From Borborobacter arsenicus (lineage in GTDB: Bacteria; Pseudomonadota; Alphaproteobacteria; Rhizobiales; Rhizobiaceae), in assembly GCF_003934165.1 (NCBI RefSeq), contig NZ_RKST01000006.1, positions 1 to 64,000 on the forward strand: a stretch of 64,000 bases of DNA, written 5' to 3'. Position numbers and translations under genes: made by a program. Below, piece by piece: positions 8,007 through 15,140 of this stretch. The notes under the pieces are model-generated. The model was not told the DNA's origin and did no database searches. It was given only the letters and a program-made list of their open reading frames with translations. Every line of letters begins with the position of its first letter. The first letter of the stretch is position 1.

Positions 8007-9722
8007 ATGAACAGGCTTGCAACTTTGTTGCTTATTGCTGTTCTGGGGGCAGCATTATTCTCTCTACTTTCACTTGATCGACCCATCGATCTCTCAATGG
8101 AAATTCATCGGCCTCTCTCTACAGGCGACTCTATTGGGGGTGTCGATAAGGAGATCGTGAGCCTGCCGCTTTCGTCTCCTGTCCGATTGCGCGCCGAGGA
8201 CTCGGAAAGTCTGCGGCTCTCGCTGCAGTCACAGGGGTTCGATCATGTGGGAGTGATTGCGCTCACATTTGACGGGCCTCCCATCCAAGTCATCAATCGA
8301 ACAGCGTCTCATTTTGAAACTCGGACCATCTGTCGGCCCAGCGTTCAGGATGGAGCCAATAGATGCCGGCTTGTCCTGAGGGTGGGAAACGAGCAGGAGA
8401 CAGTTCTGCTGATCCAGCCGACCAGCGACACTTCCTATATCGAGCAAGTCACCTTTGAGGCGGCGACGGCAAAGCGCCATGCGGCGGCTTCCGGCGAGAA
8501 GGTCCTGTACGGCTTTCTCCTGCTTACTCTGCTCGGCCCTGTTTTGGTTTGGCTGAGGCGGTGGCCGAAGGTCGAGAGCGTTGCCTTGGTCGCGCTTGGA
8601 ACGGCATGGATAGCGACAACCGGCATTGTTGGTCTAACGATTGCCGTCGCATTTGTTGCAGGTGGCTACATCTCGGTGAAGTGGATTGCCAGAGTGACCG
8701 AGAAGCGATCTCGTGCCTTGGTTGCCGCGCTCGTCGGTGTCATTGCAATCATCTCGTTCGTGAAATTCGTTGCTCCACAGATTTCCGCAGCATTTGCAAA
8801 TCCTGGCGGATTTTGGCTCGCACTACCATTGGGCGTCTCGTATTTCGCCATCAGAATAGTCGACCTGATGCTCAATGCCTATGGCGGCACGCTCAAGGAT
8901 CTGAACTTCCGTAACTATCTCGCGTTCATGTTGCTGCCGCATACATTGGCCGCGGGACCAATCCTCACTTATCCAGATTTCCTGCGCAGCCAAATCAGCT
9001 CCTATTCGCTGATTGATTTCTCCGCGGGGGCAGCAAGAGTTTGTATTGGGTTGGTAAAAAAGCTTCTTGCCGATGCCTTCCTGTTGCCGATTGTTGCGGC
9101 CAGTATGGATGAGTTTTTGATTGCTGGCTGGGGCAGCAGCCCAAAAGTTGTCGCAACCATGCTGCTTGCCAACGTCGCTTACGTATATATTGATTTTTCG
9201 GCATATTGCGACTTGGCTATCGGCGCTGGCAGAACTGCAGGCCGCCGGATACCGGAAAATTTCGACTGGCCACTGGTGCGCAGCGGAATTCGACAGTACT
9301 GGCGTCACTGGCATATCACCCTGTCCCAATGGGTGATGCGTCGTGTCTATCTTCCGGCCTTCCTGAAATCTCGCTCCCTCGTTCTCTCGATGGTGACATC
9401 GATGATGGTGATCGGGCTCTGGCATGCATTGAACTTGCCATGGGCTCTATGGGCGTTCCACCACGGTCTTGCGATGGCCGCAGAAGGCTGGCTGTTCCCG
9501 TCCACAGGTAAACCGGCGATGCAAATAACGCGCTCGCCTGCCAGGCGCATTGGCTCTTGGATCAGCTATGGCTTTGGCGTGGTCTTCGTCTGGCTGTGGG
9601 TCGCGCTGGGTCATAGTTTCACTTTGTTTGCGTCTGTCGAAGTGGCGTTGAGGAGCTACATTCTTGCTCTTTCGACGCCAATTTGGCTTATCCATCGAGC
9701 GGTTACTTCAATATTTTTGTAA
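8007..9722 (+). CDS. MBOAT family O-acyltransferase (DltB-like)
   Basis: 571 residues, membrane-bound O-acyltransferase. The first 150 residues form an N-terminal membrane anchor followed by a soluble beta-rich part not found in DltB, so this protein is longer than DltB (about 400). The MBOAT core follows: ISYFAIRI-like segment at LPLGVSYFAIRIVDLML, LLPHTLAAGPILTYPDF, IDFSAYCDLAIGAGR, then YWRHWHITLSQW with His434/His436 and IGLWHAL with the conserved His473. MBOAT enzymes pass an acyl group across or to the outer face of the inner membrane. Last gene of the plus-strand operon that starts at 3557. Alginate O-acetyltransferase-like function is the alternative, but a dedicated carrier protein and ligase in the same operon argue for a Dlt-type route. 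Confidence 0.8.
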   Translation: MNRLATLLLIAVLGAALFSLLSLDRPIDLSMEIHRPLSTGDSIGGVDKEIVSLPLSSPVRLRAEDSESLRLSLQSQGFDHVGVIALTFDGPPIQVINRTASHFETRTICRPSVQDGANRCRLVLRVGNEQETVLLIQPTSDTSYIEQVTFEAATAKRHAAASGEKVLYGFLLLTLLGPVLVWLRRWPKVESVALVALGTAWIATTGIVGLTIAVAFVAGGYISVKWIARVTEKRSRALVAALVGVIAIISFVKFVAPQISAAFANPGGFWLALPLGVSYFAIRIVDLMLNAYGGTLKDLNFRNYLAFMLLPHTLAAGPILTYPDFLRSQISSYSLIDFSAGAARVCIGLVKKLLADAFLLPIVAASMDEFLIAGWGSSPKVVATMLLANVAYVYIDFSAYCDLAIGAGRTAGRRIPENFDWPLVRSGIRQYWRHWHITLSQWVMRRVYLPAFLKSRSLVLSMVTSMMVIGLWHALNLPWALWAFHHGLAMAAEGWLFPSTGKPAMQITRSPARRIGSWISYGFGVVFVWLWVALGHSFTLFASVEVALRSYILALSTPIWLIHRAVTSIFL

Positions 9723-9853
9723 GCCGGCCCATCCCGCTATCGGCGCAGGCACCCAAGGAGATTGATCCGTTCCCGCTCGGTGTGACAGCAAGAAGACGAA
9801 CGCTACCCGGGAACTTCAGGTAACCGAACCTGGCCTCCGATATGGAGGTAACG

Positions 9854-9893
9854 CAAAAAAAATCCTCCGGCGCCTTGAAGCGGCGCCGAAGGC
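9854..9893 (-). terminator. Rho-independent terminator for the micropeptide gene
   Basis: On the minus strand the arms CGGCGCC and GGCGCCG, flanked by further CCTT/GAGG pairing, enclose a 7-base loop and are followed by seven T residues. It lies 17 bases beyond the stop codon of the 24-residue frame at 9910-9984, which supports that frame being a transcribed unit. Confidence 0.7.
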
Positions 9894-9909
9894 TCGATTT
9901 CAGCCTCGA

Positions 9910-9984
9910 TCATCTGAACCCGAGAAGCGACAGGACGGCCACCACGGCCACCGACAGGACACCCAGATAGATAGCGTAGTTCAC
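9910..9984 (-). CDS. 24-residue hydrophobic micropeptide
   Basis: A GTG start 6 bases after AGGAG opens MNYAIYLGVLSVAVVAVLSL followed by LGFR and TGA. Nearly the whole peptide is one predicted membrane helix. A strong terminator follows at once. Ribosome site, helix and terminator together suggest a real small gene rather than chance. It stands alone between the MBOAT operon and the secreted protein gene; the rest of 9723-10175 holds no other recognisable gene. Function unknown; a small membrane regulator or a toxin-like peptide are both possible. Confidence 0.5.
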   Translation of the reverse strand: MNYAIYLGVLSVAVVAVLSLLGFR

Positions 9985-10175
9985 TGCATTCTCCTGACTT
10001 CAAGACGTGCTGTCCGGAGAATGAATAGTTGGTTGGTGACGGAGTCACTTTGTCCTGTGGCAAAGAAGAACCCGCCGAAGCAGGGCCTGAAGTCCCGGCC
10101 TGGCATTTTTATTATCATGTCAGGGATAACCTGCCGGAACACCGTGCAGACTGCCACCTGTTCAATGGGTTGAGG

Positions 10176-10667
10176 CTAGCCCCGAACGCCGCCGCCGTTC
10201 CCCAAGCCGTCTGACCGATTCGGCCTGTCGGAATTTTCAGGCGTCAATTTGCGCACGCCCTTTTTAAGAACGTCGAAAGCGTCTTGCTTGAGCGACTTGG
10301 GCTTGTCGGCAAAGACGCCGACCATGCTGGCCTGCCACCTGCAGGTCTCGCTGTTGGAGGTCTGGGTATAGGTGCCGGACATGTTGAAACCGTCCAGCTG
10401 CCCCCGGAAAAACGCGCGGTTGCCGAACGCGTTATATGTTTCGAAGTAGATTTGGGTTCCGCGCTTTCCGCCATGATTGACGGTTCCGTTCGTGACGTTT
10501 CCCGTGATGTTGCCGTTCCCGTCGATCGCCAGTTTCAGGCTGCCTGAACCATATGAGCAATTGATGCTGCCCGCCCACTGGGTTCCTTCCGCGCGAGCCG
10601 GCGTGCCGAGCGCATATGAGAAAATGAGCGCGCCCGTAGCCAGCATGACCATGCTGTAAGTCTTCAT
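10176..10667 (-). CDS. Secreted hypothetical protein
   Basis: 163 residues from the ATG at 10667, which follows the ribosome site GGGAGGCGGGG; an upstream ATG would add 28 residues that precede a clear signal peptide and is unlikely. Signal peptide residues 1-28 (MKTYSMVMLATGALIFSYAL, cleavage near ARA-EG). The mature part is beta-rich with two cysteines, repeated N-G-x-I-T-G type turns and a GTY segment, which resembles small periplasmic lipocalin-like or META-like folds, but no family was recognised. The C-terminus is charged and glycine-rich. Function unknown; it is monocistronic. Confidence 0.65.
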   Translation of the reverse strand: MKTYSMVMLATGALIFSYALGTPARAEGTQWAGSINCSYGSGSLKLAIDGNGNITGNVTNGTVNHGGKRGTQIYFETYNAFGNRAFFRGQLDGFNMSGTYTQTSNSETCRWQASMVGVFADKPKSLKQDAFDVLKKGVRKLTPENSDRPNRSDGLGNGGGVRG

Positions 10668-10833
10668 CCCCGCCTCCCAACAGAAACCGGCAAAAAAATA
10701 CATGAGAAGCCGATCGCGGACAAGCGGGGGGAGGCGCAAACGGCCCGCCATCCGGTGCCGGGAATGCAGACTTAGAATCGCGAAAGGCGGCCTGCCCTTC
10801 GCGATCCGTATCCGTCAGACCCGGATGGAAGCT

Positions 10834-11382
10834 TCAGAGCTTACCGTCGAGGCCGAGCTGGTGGTATTTGTGCATGATCTTGTCCTGGTTCTCCAGGAGC
10901 CAATCGATCGAGGGTTCGTTGGTCATGGCCTTGCGGATCGCTTCGGTGGTGCCCTTGCGATGCAGGTCGAACAGGATCTTGTGGTCGAGATTTTCGGCTT
11001 CGATCACCGAAGGCGCCAGCCAGACCGAGCAGATGATGCCGAGGTCGTTGGCCTTTTCCTTCGGAATGAAGCCGGCACGCACCGCATCCAGCACGCCATT
11101 AGCGATCGCGTACTGCACCGTGCCCATCAATATGTTGGTGTAGCGTGTGGTCTTGACCGTCACCTTGGACACGCACAGCGTGACGGGACGCACCATGATA
11201 TCGGTGTTGAGAAGCGCAAAGACACGCGTATGGCCAGCCACCTGGTCGCCGACCAGCGTGGCAAGCGCGGTGCCTACCGGGCCGTCGAGTTCGCCGATCA
11301 CGACTTCCGGTTCTGCCGCGGTTCCGGGAGGGCCGCCGGCGGCCAATGCCTCGCCCGTGCGCAAGACGATACGATTGCTCAT
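10834..11382 (-). CDS. Formaldehyde-activating enzyme (Fae) family protein lacking the catalytic His
   Basis: 182 residues; ribosome site GGAAGGAA precedes the ATG. The start GEAL, VVIG, the run KVTVKTTRY and the end RKGTTEAIRKAM-NEP match Fae, which condenses formaldehyde with tetrahydromethanopterin. The Fae motif around its catalytic histidine (AHIDLIIG) reads AEPEVVIG here, with Glu24 at the histidine position. The protein is therefore either a Fae homologue with another role, as known for Fae-like paralogues in methylotrophs, or uses different chemistry. It lies 3 kb from the molybdenum cofactor and formate dehydrogenase genes, so a C1 link is possible but not shown. No methanopterin pathway genes are in the window. 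Confidence 0.7.
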   Translation of the reverse strand: MSNRIVLRTGEALAAGGPPGTAAEPEVVIGELDGPVGTALATLVGDQVAGHTRVFALLNTDIMVRPVTLCVSKVTVKTTRYTNILMGTVQYAIANGVLDAVRAGFIPKEKANDLGIICSVWLAPSVIEAENLDHKILFDLHRKGTTEAIRKAMTNEPSIDWLLENQDKIMHKYHQLGLDGKL

Positions 11383-11532
11383 TCGAGTTCCTTCCTGACC
11401 ATTGGGAATTTGTGGAGGGCGGCAGACCCTGCGCCGCTTTGTGCTCCGGGCGTGCCTGTAAAGGCGACACGCGGAAGGCAGGCTAGCAACTTAATCTGCG
11501 GCAAGCGACTGCGGCATAGGGGCGCTAGCTCG

Positions 11533-11727
11533 TCAGCGCGGCCTTTCGGTCGAAGGACGGCGAGACAGCCCGCCCTTGTTCCTCACCCAGACCGGCGGGA
11601 ATTCCCGAAGCCTTATGATCTCGGTGGCAGCAAGAAGGACCATTTCGGCCATATCCTCCTTGGTGAAGGTTTCAGGGTCCTTCGCCATGCACAGCATTTC
11701 ATCGACGATATCGGCGGTCTCGTTCAT
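11533..11727 (-). CDS. Small hypothetical protein
   Basis: 64 residues from the ATG at 11727 (MNETADIVDEMLCMAKDPET); the frame is open to 11835, which would give 100 residues with a less natural N-terminus. It is acidic and helical in the first two thirds (EDMAEMVLLAATEIIRLREF) with a basic tail rich in arginine. No domain was recognised. It is monocistronic, with a 135-base gap to the Fae-like gene upstream-in-coordinates. The ribosome site is weak, so start and even reality are uncertain. Confidence 0.45.
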   Translation of the reverse strand: MNETADIVDEMLCMAKDPETFTKEDMAEMVLLAATEIIRLREFPPVWVRNKGGLSRRPSTERPR

Positions 11728-11970
11728 GCCTGCCCCCGAGGATTGGAGGCCCGGCGCAACGGCGCGGACGCCGAGCCTCACGCTGACCTTCTGCCACTGA
11801 CGGCCAGGCGCATAGATTCCGGCAAAAACCGCCATGAGGGCAGTCGGGAAAAGTGATTACCGGCACGTCTGATCGGGGTAGCATCGAACCGGAAAGGGGA
11901 AATCCGGCTTTCGGGAATTCTGCCGCTCGGACAAGGAATTGGATAGCGCCCCCATACGGTGTCAACCAAA

Positions 11971-12000
11971 GAAAAACCCGGCACGACGGCCGGGTTTAGG
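11971..12000 (-). terminator. Rho-independent terminator downstream of the RcnB-like gene
   Basis: AAACCCGGC and GCCGGGTTT form a 9-base stem with a 6-base loop; on the minus strand the stem runs into TTTTTCTTT. It lies about 100 bases after the stop of the minus-strand gene at 12099. The rest of 11728-12098 holds only a GC-rich repeat at 12022-12062. Confidence 0.65.
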
Positions 12001-12021
12001 CAGTTTAGTTTTGACGGAAAC

Positions 12022-12062
12022 GCCCCTCACCCTTTGCCCTCCCCGCAAGCGGGTAGAGGGGG
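12022..12062. repeat. GC-rich imperfect inverted repeat, dispersed type
   Basis: GCCCCTCACCC at one end and GGGTAGAGGGGGC at the other can pair around a CCCCGCAAGCGGG core. Similar C-tract/G-tract repeats with CTCCCC or CTGCCC arms occur at 17122-17150 and 62777-62918, always between genes, so it looks like one of a dispersed rhizobial intergenic repeat family. Confidence 0.5.
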
Positions 12063-12098
12063 CGTCAGCGTCGCGGCCATCTTCCTGTGGCAGCCGTG

Positions 12099-12461
12099 CT
12101 ACCGGCCTGCCACGATGCCGGCGATGATGCCCGACGCCAGGCTGACCAGCAGATAGTCATTATCCACCTTCACCCATTGCTGGCCTCGGCCGGGCCGCTT
12201 CAGCCCATGGCGGTGATAGTCGCGCACGGCCTGCCTGCGCTGCCATTCTGGAAGGCGCTTACCCTTCGACCAATGGTGGTGGTTGGTGGCACGCCGGTCA
12301 AACTTGTAGCGCTTGTGCTGCGAATTGAAATTCGGCTTCTTCGGTTGGCTGTAGTGCTGGCCATGGCGTGGCCCGTCATAGCGGCTCTGGGCCTGCGCCA
12401 TGGGCACCGTCAACACCGACAGGGCGACAGCTGCAAGGATAGAACGGGTAAACAGTTTCAT
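12099..12461 (-). CDS. RcnB-family periplasmic protein
   Basis: 120 residues with a signal peptide (residues 1-24, cleavage at AQA-QS). The mature part is basic and His/Tyr-rich and ends in the family signature: DYHRHGLKRPGRGQQWVKVD, then NDYLLVSLASGIIAGIVAG. In enterics RcnB is a periplasmic factor that works with the nickel/cobalt exporter RcnA to limit metal loss. Its gene lies 160 bases downstream of rcnA on the same strand, with a hairpin and an 18-base palindrome between, so it probably has its own promoter. Many alphaproteobacterial RcnB-like proteins lack experimental data. Confidence 0.75.
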   Translation of the reverse strand: MKLFTRSILAAVALSVLTVPMAQAQSRYDGPRHGQHYSQPKKPNFNSQHKRYKFDRRATNHHHWSKGKRLPEWQRRQAVRDYHRHGLKRPGRGQQWVKVDNDYLLVSLASGIIAGIVAGR

Positions 12462-12528
12462 TTCAGTGGTTCCTCGTTGTCGATGCGAGGACCCTAGCCG
12501 CCGCCGGATGAACCGAAACTGAACACCC

Positions 12529-12546
12529 CATTACATTTATGTAATG
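12529..12546. promoter_or_regulatory. Perfect 18-base palindrome upstream of the RcnB-like gene
   Basis: CATTACATTTATGTAATG: arms CATTACAT and ATGTAATG around TT. It is AT-rich in a GC-rich region and lies 68 bases before the start of the RcnB-like gene. It could be an operator for a dimeric metal regulator of the Fur/Zur/Nur or similar type, or part of the promoter. Confidence 0.45.
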
Positions 12547-12589
12547 AAACCAATATGTTAATTAAGGTTAACGCCCGATCATGCCTTAA

Positions 12590-12618
12590 GGCCTGCCTGC
12601 CTCTGGGGCAGGCAGGCC
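12590..12618 (-). terminator. Strong hairpin after rcnA
   Basis: GGCCTGCCTGCC and GGCAGGCAGGCC give a perfect 12-base stem with a 5-base loop directly after the rcnA stop codon. The T-run that follows on the minus strand is poor, so it may act as a weak or factor-assisted terminator or protect the transcript end. Confidence 0.55.
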
Positions 12619-12624
12619 GCGCCA

Positions 12625-13527
12625 TCAGGCCGGCAGGCCCAGCCAGCCGTGATAGCCGACATAGAGGCCGACCGCGACGATGAGCAGGCCCGAAACATAG
12701 GGCGCCCGGCGCGCGGCGGTCGAGAACCATGACCAGCGCTTGGTTGCGTGGCGCACGCTCAGCGCCGCGGCAGCACCAACGGTGACCAGCGTGATGGCCA
12801 GGCCGATCGAGAAACACAGCACCAGGGCAAAGCCCAGCGTGAACTCCTTGAGCTGCAGGCAAAGCAACAGCACGGTGATTGCCGCCGGACAGGGGATGAG
12901 GCCGCCGGTCAAGCCGAACACTATGATCTGCCAGGTGGTGACATTGCGGTTGGTGAACTTGCGGCGGATGTCGTTGGCATGCGCCATTTCATGCGCGTCC
13001 TGATAGTCGTCGCGCTCCAGGACGAGCTGGTCCCCATCGGCGTGCTCATGACCATGCGAATGACCGTCATGATGATGCGCCGCATGTGAGTGGCCGTGAT
13101 GGTGATCGTGGTCATGATGATGGCCGTGATCATGGTCGGAATGGGGGTGGGCATGGTCATGCGCACCCGCTTTGGCCATCTGCTGGTCCTGCCAGGTGCG
13201 CCACAGCATCCACGCGGCCATGCCGATGATGATGATGCCGGACACCAACTGGAAATAGGGCTCGAAGGCGTCTGCCTCCATGCCGCGCCACAGATACATG
13301 CCGCCCAGCGCAATCCCCCATACGACCATCGTATGGGAAACCGTCGCGGCAAGGCCAAGCAGCACCGCCTGCGTGACGGTTCCGCGCACGGCAATGATGA
13401 AGGCGGCCATCATCGTCTTGGAATGGCCCGGCTCCAGCCCGTGCAGTGCGCCAAGCAGGATCGCACTGGGGATGAACAGCCAGGCATGTGCAGCACCCTG
13501 CTGCACCAGTTCGGCAAAGGGAGTCAT
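12625..13527 (-). CDS. rcnA: Nickel/cobalt efflux transporter RcnA
   Basis: 300 residues, NicO family. Six membrane segments are visible: first with GALHGLEPGHSKTMMAAF (the family HxxxGHSK-like motif), the last pair near the C-terminus. Between segments 3 and 4, about residues 121-165, is a long loop made mostly of His, Asp and Gly, the metal-binding loop of RcnA. GLIPCPAAITVLL is the second family motif. RcnA exports Ni(II) and Co(II) across the inner membrane. It follows the RcnR-type repressor gene by about 50 bases on the same strand, so the two probably form an operon controlled by the site at 13866-13883. Confidence 0.92.
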   Translation of the reverse strand: MTPFAELVQQGAAHAWLFIPSAILLGALHGLEPGHSKTMMAAFIIAVRGTVTQAVLLGLAATVSHTMVVWGIALGGMYLWRGMEADAFEPYFQLVSGIIIIGMAAWMLWRTWQDQQMAKAGAHDHAHPHSDHDHGHHHDHDHHHGHSHAAHHHDGHSHGHEHADGDQLVLERDDYQDAHEMAHANDIRRKFTNRNVTTWQIIVFGLTGGLIPCPAAITVLLLCLQLKEFTLGFALVLCFSIGLAITLVTVGAAAALSVRHATKRWSWFSTAARRAPYVSGLLIVAVGLYVGYHGWLGLPA

Positions 13528-13578
13528 CGGGGGTCGGGACCTCTCAAATCCAGTCGAATGGCGTGAGGTCAGCCGACC

Positions 13579-13857
13579 TCACAGATATTTGGTGATTTCC
13601 TTGAACTCGTCGATCGTCTGGCGCTGTTCGCGCGCCAGCGGCCCGACGACGTCATCAAGACAGTGATCGAGATGATCCTGGATCAGGGTCTTCTTGGCCT
13701 GCCCGATCGCCCTTTCCACAGCATGAAGCTGCTGGGCGATGTCCAGGCAGGGCCGCCCAGCCTCAATCATGGCGACGACGCTGCGCAGATGCCCTTCCGC
13801 GCGCTTCAGCCGCTTGGCGATCTCAGGATGCGTTTGGTGGACATGGGGTTCGCTCAT
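13579..13857 (-). CDS. RcnR/CsoR-family metal-sensing repressor
   Basis: 92 residues from the ATG at 13857; a GTG at 13866 would add three and would overlap the operator. All-helical DUF156 family: HPEIAKRLKRAEGHLRSVVAMIEAG, C in PCLDIAQQLHAVE, and H-x-x-HC in DHLDHCLDDVV. The N-terminal histidines after Met (SEPHVHQTHPE) are the kind used by RcnR to bind Ni or Co. Apo-repressor binds DNA and metal releases it. The neighbour is rcnA, so Ni/Co is the likely signal rather than Cu or formaldehyde (FrmR), although FrmR-type sensing cannot be wholly excluded given the Fae homologue nearby. Confidence 0.85.
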   Translation of the reverse strand: MSEPHVHQTHPEIAKRLKRAEGHLRSVVAMIEAGRPCLDIAQQLHAVERAIGQAKKTLIQDHLDHCLDDVVGPLAREQRQTIDEFKEITKYL

Positions 13858-13865
13858 GCTCAACA

Positions 13866-13883
13866 CCTATCCCCCTGGATAGG
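13866..13883 (-). promoter_or_regulatory. Probable RcnR-type operator
   Basis: CCTATCCCCCTGGATAGG: 7-base inverted arms CCTATCC/GGATAGG around a C/G tract. RcnR and CsoR family sites have exactly this plan of short inverted arms flanking a G/C-tract. The arm nearest the gene also supplies a possible ribosome site (AGG) for the repressor gene, so binding would block both transcription and translation initiation. Confidence 0.7.
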
Positions 13884-14000
13884 ATATGTAAATATAAAAA
13901 ATCATTCGGGTCTTGAAGCTGGCGGCGCTGCTGCCACGAGGCTCTTGGCGACGACACCGCCGCTGTTGCAAAGTGCCGCGGCGCTGCCCATCATTATGGC

Positions 14001-15125
14001 ATGAGCAGAACGCAGCCTTCGAGCGGCGCACTGACCAGCCTCGAATCGGCGCTTGCCGAGCTGCTCGACGGCGTGGTTCCGGTTGCGCCCATATCAGTGC
14101 CGCTTGCCGATTGCGGCGGGCGCATCGCCGCCGAGATGCCGATGCTTAGCGCACCCCACCCTGCCCGCAACACCGCTGCGCTCGACGGCTGGGCATTGCG
14201 GTCGCTCGACCTCGTCGGCGCCTCCGCCTATTCGCCCGTTCCGCTGGTCGATGCGCCTTCATGGGTCGAGACCGGCGAGGCGCTGCCCGATGGCTGCGAC
14301 TGCGTGTTGGAAGCCGCCCTGGTCGAGCAGCTTGGGCCACTGGCGCAGGCGCTGACTGATGCCATTCCCGGCGAAGGCGTGCGGCGTGCCGGCGAGGAGA
14401 TGGCCAAAGGCAGCCTACTTGTCATCCCCGGCCGCCCTTTGGCTCCCGCTGACCGTCTTGCCCTGCGCGCAACCGGCTGTGATGCGGTCATGGTCCGCTC
14501 ACCGCGGCTGCGCCTGATCGATGTCGCTGCTGTGGATGGCAGCAGCACAACCACGCAATTCATCGCCGAATTGGCGCGCACCGATGGCGCAAACATCACA
14601 GTCGAAACGATTGCCCGCGACGCTCAATCGATCGCCGCCGCGCTCGACGCGGCTTCCGCCGATCTCGTCGTGCTGGTGGGCGGCACCGGCGCCGGGCGCG
14701 GTGACGCCACGGCCGAGGCACTTTCCATGCGCAATGCCCTGATTGCCCGCGGCATCGCGCTGCGGCCGGGCCAGACGGCAGCAACCGGCAAGCTTGAAAA
14801 TATGCCTGTCGTGGCGCTTCCCGGCCTGCCCGGCCATGCGCTCTCGGCCTATCTGCTGCTGGTGCAGCCGCTGCTCGACCGCCTGTCCGGCCGGCTTGTG
14901 CGCTCTGGCATCACGCTGCCTTTGTCCCGCAAGATCTCGTCTTCCATCGGCGTTGCCGAGATCGCGCTGTTGCACCGGGAAGCCGCCGCCTGGCAGGTGC
15001 TTTCGGTGGGAGGCCTACCGCTCGACCATATCCGAAATGGCGATGCCTGGCTTGCCATTGCCGGCGACAGCGAGGGCCATGCCGCCGCATTCCCCGTCGA
15101 GGCCTTCCCCCTGCGGGCGGTGTGA
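14001..15125 (+). CDS. MoeA-like protein, divergent
   Basis: 374 residues with the MoeA layout but weak motifs: ARNTAALDGWALR replaces the usual N-S-A-x-DGYA segment, and VGGTGAGRGDATAEAL the usual SGGVSxGxxD segment. MoeA inserts molybdate into adenylylated molybdopterin. Paralogues of this shorter, divergent type occur beside Mo-enzyme genes and may serve insertion into a particular cofactor form. It is followed 15 bases later by a MoeA-binding-domain fusion gene, likely the same operon. ALPGLPGHALSAYLL matches the MoeA LPGNP region, with His in place of Pro. Retained activity is uncertain. Confidence 0.7.
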   Translation: MSRTQPSSGALTSLESALAELLDGVVPVAPISVPLADCGGRIAAEMPMLSAPHPARNTAALDGWALRSLDLVGASAYSPVPLVDAPSWVETGEALPDGCDCVLEAALVEQLGPLAQALTDAIPGEGVRRAGEEMAKGSLLVIPGRPLAPADRLALRATGCDAVMVRSPRLRLIDVAAVDGSSTTTQFIAELARTDGANITVETIARDAQSIAAALDAASADLVVLVGGTGAGRGDATAEALSMRNALIARGIALRPGQTAATGKLENMPVVALPGLPGHALSAYLLLVQPLLDRLSGRLVRSGITLPLSRKISSSIGVAEIALLHREAAAWQVLSVGGLPLDHIRNGDAWLAIAGDSEGHAAAFPVEAFPLRAV

Positions 15126-15140
15126 TGTAAGGGCGCGGCC

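Noticed and set aside
13020-13160. Repetitive CATGATG/GGTCATG tract that looks like a tandem repeat or CRISPR-like array
   Set aside because: It encodes the His/Asp-rich metal loop of RcnA; the repetition is a codon effect and there are no spacers.
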